Assembly (NCBI RefSeq): GCF_003947415.1
Contig: NZ_QHKL01000014.1
Coordinates: 1 to 64,000, forward strand
Length of the DNA stretch: 64,000 bases
Origin: Amycolatopsis sp. WAC 01376
Lineage (GTDB): Bacteria; Actinomycetota; Actinomycetes; Mycobacteriales; Pseudonocardiaceae
Reading direction: 5' to 3'
The notes under the pieces are model-generated. The model saw only the letters and a program-made list of their open reading frames with translations. It made no database searches and had not been told where the DNA came from. A program made the translations under genes and the position numbers. Positions 7,040 to 14,696 of the stretch are shown piece after piece (position 1 is the stretch's first letter; every line of letters begins with the position of its first letter).

Positions 7040-7254
7040 AGCAGTCCCCCGATCACGATCGCCAGAACCCCCAGGCAGACCGCGGCCACCACCAGCAAGA
7101 CCCACAACAGGCTCAGCGCCGGCGCCCGCACCGCGGCGGGAAGGATGTCGCGCTCACGGCCCGCGAGCACCCGGGCACCTTCATCGGTGAACACCGTGCG
7201 CTTCTTGTTCTCCCCCAACGGTTCCCCACCCCTTCGACGCTGTGGTCGGGTCAC
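7036..7254 (-). CDS. Small single-span membrane protein coupled to the PCAT
   Basis: A 72-residue protein with a basic, charged N-terminus (KKRTVFTDEGARVLAGRERD) and one C-terminal hydrophobic helix (LLWVLLVVAAVCLGVLAIVI). Start and stop both lie in GTGA overlaps, with the ArsR gene upstream and the exporter gene downstream, so it is translated as part of the unit. The N-terminal pattern F-x-x-E-x-x-x-x-L followed by a membrane helix recalls the first part of HlyD-like adaptor proteins of NHLP bacteriocin exporters, but the extracytoplasmic part is absent. It may be a reduced adaptor, an exporter accessory subunit or an immunity protein. The coupling is seen directly; the role is inferred. 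Confidence 0.7.
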   Translation of the reverse strand: MTRPQRRRGGEPLGENKKRTVFTDEGARVLAGRERDILPAAVRAPALSLLWVLLVVAAVCLGVLAIVIGGLL

Positions 7255-7676
7255 GGTCTCGCGGCGGTCGTCTCCTGGGCCGCCACCGTGCCGAGATCGT
7301 TCTGGTTCGGCGCGACATCCAAATCGATCACCGCGGACAAGTGCTCCGTCGCCGCACGATCGACCGAGTAGTACGCCCAAATCCCGCGCTGCTCCCGACG
7401 CAGCAACCCCGCCGAGACGAGTTGCTTCAGATGGTGGCTAACGGTGGATTGCGCCAGCTCCATCGCCATGGTGATGTCATAGACGCACACCGGGGAGCTT
7501 TGGCGTGCCAGCAGATTCACCAACTGCACCCGATGCGGGTGCCCGAGAGCCTTGAACAACACAGAGATCTGCTTGGCCTCATCGGCGGGCAACCGCGGCG
7601 TCGTCAAGGGAACGCTGCACAGCGGAACCCCGGACGGCGGGATCGGAGCGCACTCGGCCTCCGACGGGGCGACCAT
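7251..7676 (-). CDS. ArsR-family thiol-rich repressor heading the peptide operon
   Basis: A 141-residue winged-helix protein with FKALGHPHRVQLVNLLARQ, then SSPVCVYDIT, then QSTVSHHLKQLVSAGLLRRE. Cysteines at 9, 20 (ECAPIPPSGVPLC) and 64 (VCVYD) make a three-thiolate metal(loid) sensor site like those of actinobacterial As(III) or Cd/Pb ArsR proteins. The ATG at 7676 has GGAG about 9 nt upstream and homology begins there. Its stop overlaps the GTG of the small membrane protein, so regulator, membrane protein and exporter are one unit. An 18 bp dyad 36 bp upstream is the likely autorepression site. A metal sensor directly coupled to a peptide exporter is the odd point: it suggests that metal stress triggers peptide secretion. 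Confidence 0.88.
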   Translation of the reverse strand: MVAPSEAECAPIPPSGVPLCSVPLTTPRLPADEAKQISVLFKALGHPHRVQLVNLLARQSSPVCVYDITMAMELAQSTVSHHLKQLVSAGLLRREQRGIWAYYSVDRAATEHLSAVIDLDVAPNQNDLGTVAAQETTAARP

Positions 7677-7711
7677 CACGGTCCGCTCCACTAGAGTCAC
7701 ATCAACCCCCT

Positions 7712-7729
7712 CATCGAGATACCTCGATG
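7712..7729. promoter_or_regulatory. Candidate operator of the coupled ArsR
   Basis: CATCGAG-ATAC-CTCGATG is a perfect 7 bp inverted repeat just upstream of the ArsR gene. A further half-site (TTCGATG) lies at about 7746-7752. ArsR/SmtB repressors commonly bind such dyads over their own promoter. Confidence 0.6.
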
Positions 7730-7864
7730 TACTAGATCCAGGTTCTTCGATGTGTCCGACCGTACGAGCCCCGTGCTCCAACGCACAACCCCCGCCACCG
7801 GAATGGTCCAACTACCGGCGACAGGGGCTGTCACAACGCGTGCGTCACTACAGAGCCCTCAGGC

Positions 7865-8569
7865 TCACACGAAGCCGGCCTTCGCGGTCTCGTAGAACTT
7901 CTTCATCTCCGCGTTGGCGGCCACCGTGGTCTCCAACGCCGATACGAACTCCTCGGCCAAGCCGCCGGGCAGCACGGCGAGGATGCGGTCATCGGCGATG
8001 TCGGTGAAGGTCCGCATGCCGATGCACCCCAGCGCCATCCGCGGCGTCTGGCTCTTCAACGCCAGCGGCAAGGCCGCACAACCAGGACGGCCAGAGACAT
8101 CCATCGGGGACGCGGTCCACTTCGCGTTTCCCGCGGCCTCGTTGTAGATCATCGCCTGCGCCGGCGTCAGCCACAGCAGGATCAGGTCGGGTTCGATGGG
8201 AAACTCGGCGAGCGGCCCATAGACGATCCCCGCACTCTTCTTCTCCACCGAGGGGATGTTCGCCGCCTCGTCCGGATCGAGGTACCGGGCGTCGCACATC
8301 GACTGCACCAGCCCGCCAAGCACCTCACCAGTCGCCGCAGGCAGCTCGAAACCCATCACCATCGCCCCGACCGGGCAGTTGAAATGCTGCTCGGCGGCGG
8401 CGTAAAATACCCCCTTCTCCGCGACGCGCCAGAGGTTACAACTGGAGGGCACAGCCTCGGTCGAGACCGCGACACCCTCGGGTGGCCCGTCGGTGAACGT
8501 CAACGCCACCGGCGGAAGATCCGTCGACAACAGGTCTGTGATTCGTGCAGCAGCGTGAGCGTGCTCCAT
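7865..8569 (-). CDS. DUF169 family protein
   Basis: A 234-residue cytosolic protein of the DUF169 family. Recognisable segments are LPPVALTFTDGPPEGV, VPSSCNLWRVAEKGVFYAAA, EQHFNCPVGAMVMGFELP, LILLWLTPAQAMIYNEAA and GRPGCAALPLAL. Three conserved cysteines (SSC, NCP, GCA) are typical. No biochemical role is established for the family as far as I know; members often sit near metal or arsenic genes or redox enzymes. The ATG at 8569 was chosen as the first Met before the homologous region; 8590 and 8614 are alternatives without better ribosome sites. It lies 188 bp upstream of the peptide operon's ArsR on the same strand, separated by the dyad operator, so it probably has its own promoter. Confidence 0.8.
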   Translation of the reverse strand: MEHAHAAARITDLLSTDLPPVALTFTDGPPEGVAVSTEAVPSSCNLWRVAEKGVFYAAAEQHFNCPVGAMVMGFELPAATGEVLGGLVQSMCDARYLDPDEAANIPSVEKKSAGIVYGPLAEFPIEPDLILLWLTPAQAMIYNEAAGNAKWTASPMDVSGRPGCAALPLALKSQTPRMALGCIGMRTFTDIADDRILAVLPGGLAEEFVSALETTVAANAEMKKFYETAKAGFV

Positions 8570-8614
8570 TGTGCGCCTTTCACTGGTCATCTGATGGTGG
8601 CGGAACACGATCAC

Positions 8615-9230
8615 CCGGCCGACGACACTCCTTCTACGTGAGGACGGCAGCCCAGCAATGCGGAGTTCCCAGATTTCCTTCGTGCCAGCCGAGAAATAGT
8701 GCGCAGACTCGCCCTCTCCGAGATAGGAGGGAAGGAGCGTGCGACGGACGTCGTTGCGGTACGAGCCACGACTTGGTCACCCCACCCCTCGACCTGCGCA
8801 CTATGAACCCCGGACCTGGGGCCGCGATGATCAAGACGAGATCCGCGAACCCGGGTAGCCGATAAATCCTGCCCCCCGTTGAGCCGACAGCGCGTCGTCC
8901 ACTCGGGTGCAACGTTGATCCCGTCGGCTACCCCTCCCGAACGCCGGCGAAAACTCTAAGTTCCGCGATTCTCTACGAATACCAGCAAGTACCTCCTTAC
9001 ATACTGCGAAAGACTGCACCAGTTTGCTTCAGCGCCGTCGGATTCGTCTCATACTCGGGCCTCCCCGCTGTGATTCTTGGCAAGCCGCCGAGTTGACGAC
9101 GACACTCGACGGCCGAATCGCTGATTCCCAGGGAGCGGCGAAAGGCACCGGGCGCTCCACTATTTCCGATGTAGCTTCGCCAAGCTTGTCGCGGATTCCT
9201 TCCCGCTCACCACCACGTCGTCCATCTCGA
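8615..9230. other. Poorly coding stretch
   Basis: I see no convincing gene here. Frames are short and lack codon bias, ribosome sites or family motifs. It is probably degraded intergenic DNA. Confidence 0.5.
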
Positions 9231-9231
9231 C

Positions 9232-9694
9232 TCAGCGGGCACCGCTTTCGCTTCGACCTGATGTGTGCAGGGATGTGGGCTCACCAGCCCGACTGCGCCG
9301 ACCCGGGCCCAGAAAACGACGGCGATCGGGTCCCGCGCCGATCGGGAGCATCGTCCAGTCGTACCGTGCTCCTCGGTCCAGGGCGGCGTTCACCAGCACA
9401 CGTCCCCGCGCGGCGACGGCGGTGTTTCTCCTCGACCTCGACATGAATGAGGATCGCGCGTCGACCGGACACAGAGACAGGCTGGCTTCGTCGAAGACCG
9501 TAACCCTAGCGAAGCTGAATGACGCCGATCCCGGACGAAACCGGTGGGGCAAGACAACTAGCCGCAAGCCGTACTCGTCCGCGACGGTTTCCATGACCTG
9601 CCGATCGACAGCGGTGTCGATCATCGCCCACACGGGCGTCGATCATCGCCCACACGCCGCCCTCTCCTGTCAAAGCGTGGCAGGCCTCGCACAA
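9232..9694 (-). pseudogene. Unknown gene broken by a 22 bp tandem duplication
   Basis: Two minus-strand frames meet inside a 22 bp direct repeat (9616-9659). Upstream of it reads MCEACHALTGEGGVWAMID; downstream, in another frame, TAVDRQVMETVADEYGLRLV, VLPHRFRPGSASF and VTVFDEASLSLCPVD. Removing one repeat unit would join them in frame, so the duplication probably inactivated the gene. I do not recognise the family. Confidence 0.35.
9616..9659. repeat. 22 bp direct tandem repeat
   Basis: GTCGATCATCGCCCACACG recurs at 9616 and 9638 with a period of 22 bp. The period is not a multiple of three, so it shifts any frame crossing it. Confidence 0.85.
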
Positions 9695-9848
9695 ACACTC
9701 CGGTGCACGATAGTCCTGCGACTAGCCCTGTCGAACCCCCGCCACCGCGAGATTGCGGCCCCACGGGCACCGCTTTGGGGCGCCCCGCCCCTGGCCGGGT
9801 CGGAACCTCCAGCGTTCGCCATTCCCGGTTCGTCCTGATCACCGGAAA

Positions 9849-10037
9849 TCACGCGACTTCGACACCAGACCCTGCAGATCCAACGGCCGCACCTGGGAGC
9901 GGGAGTCCGATGAGACGCTGAACCTCGCGGACATCCTCGGTGGGGGCCGGGAGGTCGGATCTCGCGGGCGGTTGCGGGGTGTAGTCCCGCAGGAGGTTCA
10001 TGATCTGCTGCCACGGTTGGTTCACCGGTGCGGTCAC
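9849..10037 (-). pseudogene. SMI1/KNR4-like N-terminal fragment
   Basis: A 62-residue frame beginning MTAPVNQPWQQIMNLLRDY and continuing with DLPAPTEDVREVQRLIGLPL. This resembles the W-x-x-I-x-x-L and E-x-x-L-G-x-x-L-P start of SMI1/KNR4 (SUKH) domains, which are often immunity proteins. The frame stops after about 60 residues where a full domain needs about 150, so it is a remnant. Low confidence. Confidence 0.3.
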
Positions 10038-10268
10038 GAATACCCACCTTCTCGTCGTTACGTCCGGGCTCGGCGCAGGGCGAGTAGACCACGTCGAGCC
10101 TGCGGCCGCGCTCCTGATTCAACGAACATCCCCGTCTGCCACGAAGCGCACGTTCGTTCGACCGCCCGCTCATGCCGATGTCGGTTCAGGCACGACAGGA
10201 AGCTTGGCGCAGAACGTAATCGAGAGGCAGACAGGGCAAGATCGCGCGATACTCCCTGGGTGATCACG

Positions 10269-10928
10269 ATGCAGCCCGTTCTGGAGGCCCACGCGACAGG
10301 CGGCTTTGTCCTCTGGCCTGTCGCCGAGGTCAAAGCGTTCGGGTATATGCCGCTCAACGGAGAACTCACGCATCTTGAGGTCGGTACAGCGGTGATGAGC
10401 ATCGCCGGCTGCAACGACATCGACCCTGAGGACGGCCTCCGCCCGCCTCGCCCCGCCGACCCGCTAGGGTCGTTCCTGCATGGCCTGCTCCCCTTTGACA
10501 CCCTCTTCGCGGCCGGCGGCTTGCGGGTGACAGACAGTGCCACGGGCGTGGCATTCATGCCGGGCTGCTGCAACGGCCTGGAGGACTGGCGCGAGTGGCA
10601 CCAGGTCCTTGAGGACAACGGCCAGGTCTGGTTCGGGCACGATCCCGATCCGCGCGCCGAACGCCACGGCGATGCCGTCCGGTTGACCGTTGACGCTGAG
10701 CAGAGCGCCAGCCCGGTGATCGAGTTGCCTGCCACCGATCTCCGGCACCTCCTCGCTGGAGTCGAACACGACCTCACCGGCTTCCTCGCGCTGGCAGCCG
10801 ACTGGGCTGAGAGGAACCTGCCCCGCCACGTCGCCGTCCCGGTCATCGCGGCCCTTGCCCGCGCACTGGACCTCCCGGCAGCCGCCGAACCGCCTGTCGG
10901 AACCCGTGACGCACCGACACGTCCTTGA
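10269..10928 (+). CDS. Hypothetical protein
   Basis: A 219-residue soluble protein of unknown function. Segments include GFVLWPVAEVKAFGYMPLN, CNGLEDWREWHQVLEDNGQV and WFGHDPDPRAERHGDAVRLT. A C-terminal helical part has GVEHDLTGFLALAADWAERN and LPRHVAVPVIAALARALDL. It has no signal peptide or membrane span. ATG 10269 or GTG 10260 can start it; the frame extends upstream without conserved content. Codon usage is typical of the genome, which supports a real gene. It stands alone between a degraded region and the DyP operon on the other strand. I do not recognise a named family, although similar actinobacterial proteins seem familiar. Confidence 0.7.
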   Translation: MQPVLEAHATGGFVLWPVAEVKAFGYMPLNGELTHLEVGTAVMSIAGCNDIDPEDGLRPPRPADPLGSFLHGLLPFDTLFAAGGLRVTDSATGVAFMPGCCNGLEDWREWHQVLEDNGQVWFGHDPDPRAERHGDAVRLTVDAEQSASPVIELPATDLRHLLAGVEHDLTGFLALAADWAERNLPRHVAVPVIAALARALDLPAAAEPPVGTRDAPTRP

Positions 10929-11030
10929 CTCGAGGCGGAGATACCGAGGAGCGCAAGACCGCGTCGACGGATCGCTGGCGGATCCACCAAAATCTCCGTT
11001 GATCTCGCTCGACGACGGACAGGACAGCGC

Positions 11031-11245
11031 CTAGTCGTCGTTCCACTCGCGATCGGCTTTGTCTGCCGTTTCGGTGCGCTGCTGGGCGATTTCCAGCGCC
11101 CGGCGCGCGGTCGCCTCGTCCGGGTAGGGGCCGAGCCGGTCGATGGATCGCGACAGTGTGCCGTGTTCGACCTGCCGGGTCGTGGTGTTGTAGTACCACT
11201 TCGGATCGGGAACGGGTCTGCGTCCTGGCGGTCGTCACTGGTCAT
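11031..11245 (-). pseudogene. Small SPOR-like acidic protein, frameshifted
   Basis: The downstream frame reads KWYYNTTTRQVEHGTLSRSI, DRLGPYPDEATARRALEIA and ends ADREWNDD, a typical small actinobacterial SPOR-like protein (K-W-Y-Y, G-P-Y, A-x-x-A-L). The natural start ATG at 11245 (MTSDDRQDADP) overlaps the DyP stop as ATGA but is in a different frame. One base near 11203-11212 would restore the roughly 70-residue protein. This is either a real frameshift or a sequencing error. Confidence 0.6.
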
Positions 11246-12195
11246 GGTGAACTCCTCGTGGTTGCCGGGCCTGCCGGTGGATCCGCCAAGAAATCGATGG
11301 TGGGTACGAAGAAGAGTCCGCCGGTCACCGCGGTGGATACTTCGAGGATGCGATCCGACCGTCCCGGTGGGTCGCCGAGGATCATGCGGTTCAGCATCTC
11401 TTCGATCACACCGGGATCGGCGGTGTAGCCGGCGAAGTACGTGCCGTACTCGCCGTGGGCGATCGATCCGAAGGGCATGTTGTCGCGAAGGATCTTCCGT
11501 TCCGTGCCGTCGCCATCTTCGATCGTGGTCAGCGCGACGTGCGAGTCGGCCGGTTTCACCGCGTCGGGAAGCTCGATGTCATCGAGCATGCGGCGGCCTA
11601 CCGCGAGTTCTCGTTCCTCGACCGGCATCGCGCTCCACCGGTCCAGGTCGTGCACGTACTTCTGCACCACCAGATATGAGCCACCCACGAACTCAGGGTC
11701 GTCCTCGGCGCGCACGAGCACTGCGGCGCTGGCGGCGTCACCGGTGGGGTTCTCCGTACCGTCGACGAACCCGAGCAGGTCCCGCCGGTCGAAGTAGCGG
11801 AATCCGGCCACCTCGTCGGCGACGGAGACGGCGTCACCAAGACTGCCGACCACGCGGCGGGCCAGTTCGAAACAGGTGTAGAGCCGTTTCGCGCGCAGGT
11901 GCAGGAACAGATCGCCCAGGGTGGCCGGTGCGCGGTGCCGTGGGCCGACCACTTCGCGGAAGGGGTGCAGCCGCTCCGGTCGCGGACCGGTGAACAGCCG
12001 GTCCCACGCTTCCGAGCCGATGCCCACGACACAGGTCAGCGCCTCGGCTGGAAGCGGAAAGCCGACCGACCGGATCATCCCCGCGAGCTCCGGCAACAGA
12101 TCACGCGCGGCCACCTCCCCTCCTGGCCGGATGGTGAGGGTGAGGAACAAGGCGCTTTCGGTCAGCGGGGCGAGCACGTTTTGCGGCTCTGGCAC
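11242..12195 (-). CDS. DyP-type haem peroxidase
   Basis: A 317-residue dye-decolourising peroxidase. The GXXDG signature appears as RRDLLGFVDGTENPTGDA, with the catalytic Asp. Other family segments are GGSYLVVQKYVHDLDRW, the proximal-His region ADSHVAL, and NMPFGSIAHGEYGTYFAGY with the haem-pocket region. It uses H2O2 to oxidise bulky substrates. There is no Tat or Sec signal, so it is cytosolic or encapsulated. The GTG at 12195 has GGAG about 7 nt upstream; the upstream frame is not conserved. It lies 41 bp after a hypothetical gene and overlaps the small SPOR-like gene as ATGA, forming a three-gene operon. No encapsulin gene is visible. Confidence 0.93.
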   Translation of the reverse strand: MPEPQNVLAPLTESALFLTLTIRPGGEVAARDLLPELAGMIRSVGFPLPAEALTCVVGIGSEAWDRLFTGPRPERLHPFREVVGPRHRAPATLGDLFLHLRAKRLYTCFELARRVVGSLGDAVSVADEVAGFRYFDRRDLLGFVDGTENPTGDAASAAVLVRAEDDPEFVGGSYLVVQKYVHDLDRWSAMPVEERELAVGRRMLDDIELPDAVKPADSHVALTTIEDGDGTERKILRDNMPFGSIAHGEYGTYFAGYTADPGVIEEMLNRMILGDPPGRSDRILEVSTAVTGGLFFVPTIDFLADPPAGPATTRSSP

Positions 12196-12236
12196 CGGAT
12201 TCTCCGATCGTGTGGTGGGGTTCGGCGTGGAGAGCT

Positions 12237-12575
12237 TCAGACCAGCCGCGGATCGTCCGGGATCACTTCGCAGGTAGGATCGACCTGCCGTCGCTCGGCG
12301 GATCTGACGACTTTCCCGGTACCGCAACCGATCCACCTCACGTTGATGCCTTGCGGTTCGTCCTGACCGGGGCCGGCACCGTCCCGCGCGGAATCGGCGG
12401 GAGCGACGTGATAGGTCCGGAGGTCTTCGTCAGTGTTGTCCACTTTGGATACCTCGAAGGCGAAAAGTGCGACTCGCTCGCCGACGGCAGGATGATCCGG
12501 CGGCCACGGGTTGTCGAAGAGTCCGCCATCCGGGTTTCCGATGATTTTGGCCGTGATCGACCGCGGTTCGTTCAT
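12237..12575 (-). CDS. Hypothetical protein upstream of DyP peroxidase
   Basis: A 112-residue soluble protein starting MNEPRSITAKIIGNPDGGLF. The middle part, ERVALFAFEVSKVDNTDEDL, suggests a beta-rich fold, and the C-terminus has two cysteines (IGCGTGK and DPTCEV). It has no signal peptide. It is the first gene of the DyP operon on the minus strand and probably shares its promoter. I do not recognise the family. Codon bias and placement support a real gene. Confidence 0.6.
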   Translation of the reverse strand: MNEPRSITAKIIGNPDGGLFDNPWPPDHPAVGERVALFAFEVSKVDNTDEDLRTYHVAPADSARDGAGPGQDEPQGINVRWIGCGTGKVVRSAERRQVDPTCEVIPDDPRLV

Positions 12576-12600
12576 AGTCGTTCCCGATGTTCGAAGTGTT

Positions 12601-13830
12601 TTATTCGCTACCGGACCGCTCGGGCGCCGACGACGCCCCGCGAGTCCGTCGCCCAGGATTGAGGCTCAAGGCCTGCGCAGCGGTCACCAGTTCGGCGATC
12701 GCACGCGGGTCGGTCATGGACCGGCCGGTGAGTTCGCGGATCCTGCGCAGCCGGTACCGGACGGTGTTGGCGTGGCAATGCAGGCTCTGTGCGGCGCGTT
12801 CGGTGGACCCGCCGTGCGACAGATAAGCGTGCAGAGTTTCCAGGAGGAGGTCACGTTCCTCGGCGGGCTGATCGAGAATCGCGCCGAGGACCTCCTCCGC
12901 CAGCCGCCCTCCCTCGTCCGGGTCGTAGGCGAGGAACGCGGCCAGCGGGCTGGGGTTGAACGCGCGGACGTCCGGTTTGCCCGGCGGGATCCCGGCGAGC
13001 GCCGTCCGCGCCAGGTGGAGAGCACGCGGGGTGTCGACGAGCGACCGGTAGAGCGGGCTCACACCCGCCCTGGTCACCGTCACTTCGCGCAGGGCGGCCA
13101 GCATGGGTTCGCGCTGTTCGTCGCGCAGGGACACCACCCCGGCCTGCAAGGTGGGGGTGAGCTGCCAGGCCGAGACGATCCCGAGACGGGTCAGGCGCTT
13201 TTCGATCCCGACCAGGCTTTCCTCGGCAAGACCACGGGTCTCGGCCGCCACCACCGCCAGCTTCCCGTCGAGGGACAGGCCGAGCAGCTTCCCCGCTTCC
13301 CACGGCCCGGCGTCGAAGACGCGCTGCCCGGTGAACAAGGCCTCGGCCAGCGCGGAGCGACGCCGCTGCTGGGCGACCAGCAGTTCCGCGCTCGCCGCCC
13401 GGTACGCCTCGGTGAGGAGCATCGCGTGTTCGTCGGTGACCTGCCAGAGCAGGCTCGCGACGTCGACGAGCGCGTCCATCGCGCCCGGCTTGGCGTGGAG
13501 CCGGGCGTGGTTCACCAGGAGATCCCAGAGCATCGAGCAGCCGATCCGGTAGACCTGCAGCACCTCCGGCAGTGGAGCGCCCTGGTGCGCCCGCCTGCTG
13601 CCCGTCTCGTGGGGGGCAGCCAGGTCGTCGTGGGTCTCGGTGCCGGCGAGCGCGTTCACCATGAAGCGCATGTTGACCGCGATGGAGCGATGCAGGTCGT
13701 CGCGCGGCACCATCTTCTCGTCCCGGTACAGCGCGATGCGGTCGCAGGTGGCGGCGTACACGTCGTCGATCAGCCGGGGCAGCCGTGGCTCGACCCAAGC
13801 GACGAGTCCGGCGAGGACGGCGTCCGTCAC
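12601..13830 (-). CDS. PucR/CdaR-type transcriptional regulator
   Basis: A 409-residue regulator. The N-terminal half is a helical sensory region (VAWVEPRLPRLIDDVYAATC to the Ala-rich AYRAASAELLVAQQRRRSAL). The middle carries a GGDEF-like degenerate domain (residues about 180-300). The C-terminus is the PucR-type helix-turn-helix: LLETLHAYLSHGGSTERAAQ, LHCHANTVRYRLRRIRELTG. Such proteins control catabolic or stress genes in response to small effectors. The GTG at 13830 is the first start. It precedes the DyP operon on the same strand but is separated from it, so it may or may not regulate it. No effector can be read from the sequence. Confidence 0.88.
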   Translation of the reverse strand: MTDAVLAGLVAWVEPRLPRLIDDVYAATCDRIALYRDEKMVPRDDLHRSIAVNMRFMVNALAGTETHDDLAAPHETGSRRAHQGAPLPEVLQVYRIGCSMLWDLLVNHARLHAKPGAMDALVDVASLLWQVTDEHAMLLTEAYRAASAELLVAQQRRRSALAEALFTGQRVFDAGPWEAGKLLGLSLDGKLAVVAAETRGLAEESLVGIEKRLTRLGIVSAWQLTPTLQAGVVSLRDEQREPMLAALREVTVTRAGVSPLYRSLVDTPRALHLARTALAGIPPGKPDVRAFNPSPLAAFLAYDPDEGGRLAEEVLGAILDQPAEERDLLLETLHAYLSHGGSTERAAQSLHCHANTVRYRLRRIRELTGRSMTDPRAIAELVTAAQALSLNPGRRTRGASSAPERSGSE

Positions 13831-13942
13831 CCGGCCACCGCCTTCGACAGCGGTCGGCCGGGGCGGTGAATTCCGTCCACGCCGCGCATCCCCAGGATGC
13901 TACGTGGACCTACCTCCACGGCGCATTTTTCGCGCGACCGAC

Positions 13943-14409
13943 TCACCCGGCCACCTCGGAATCCGGGTTCTCGTAGGTGACGGCGAGGTCGCCCGCGTCC
14001 AGCGCGACGCGTTCCCGCAGGATCGAGATCGCGTCCTCGACCGACGGCTCGATGACCGGCACGGGCCGGAAACGCCGTTCCAGCGCGGCCTCCTTCTCGA
14101 AGTACCTGCGGTATTCGTCGGCGGTGGTCGCGCTGATCATGTGCAGCTCGCCGCGGGCCAGTATCGGCTTGAGCATGTTGCCGGCGTCCTCGGTCGCCTA
14201 CTCACCGAGGAACTTCGAAGCGTCCTCCACGAGCTTCCGCAGAACGAGCGCCGAGACCTCCTCCGGCGCGTACGACTTTCGGTACACGTCGAAGGGGCCA
14301 GCGTCCAGGCCGGGGACGACGTCGTAGGTGACCTCGTCGTACCGGCGCCCGATGAACCGTTTCGCGGACGAATTCGTGCACCGAGATCGATGCCTACCGC
14401 TTTCGCCAT
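13943..14409 (-). pseudogene. Chimeric DnaK/ClpB chaperone pseudogene
   Basis: From ATG 14409 the frame opens MAKAVGIDLGAR, the start of DnaK. After a shift it reads RFIGRRYDEVTYDVVPGLD and YAPEEVSALVLRKLVEDASK, then FLGE and a stop, still DnaK but with large internal deletions. It then passes directly into AGNMLKPILARGELHMISAT, TADEYRRYFEKEAALERRF and EPSVEDAISILRERVAL, which is the first AAA module of ClpB. Two unrelated chaperone genes are thus joined by deletion. In actinobacteria dnaK and clpB often share one operon, so collapse of a second dnaK operon explains it. It is not functional as read. Confidence 0.8.
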
Positions 14410-14696
14410 TACGCGCTCCCTGAATCGATGATTCGCCGCTTGGTCTACTGAAGGGGCTCCGGCAGTGTCAAGACGAGCGGTGCGTGCGTCGATTCTTTCC
14501 TGGGCGTATGTGGCGTGCCACAAGGAACTTTGTCGGAGGCCACACTGAACGTGTCCGAATCCGGTGACCCCCGCCCACGATGAGAGGGTCCCACACGATT
14601 GTGTGTTTTCATCGACACCGGGGCCCCCGCTCTTCCGCCGGGGCACGGTCCATGGTCGGATGATCCAGGAACGGCGCGAAAACGGGAGTGTGGACG
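14410..14696. promoter_or_regulatory. Divergent intergenic region before the molybdoenzyme gene
   Basis: The 287 bp between the chaperone remnant and the FdhF-like gene contain TGTGGC-GT-GCCACA (about 14509-14522), a dyad with 6 bp arms, and GGGAG at 14684-14688 as ribosome site. No clear -10/-35 is recognisable. Confidence 0.35.

Noticed and set aside
8615..10260. Several Arg-rich frames of 60-190 residues
   Set aside because: No family motifs, conflicting frames and poor codon bias; only two fragments were retained as low-confidence remnants.
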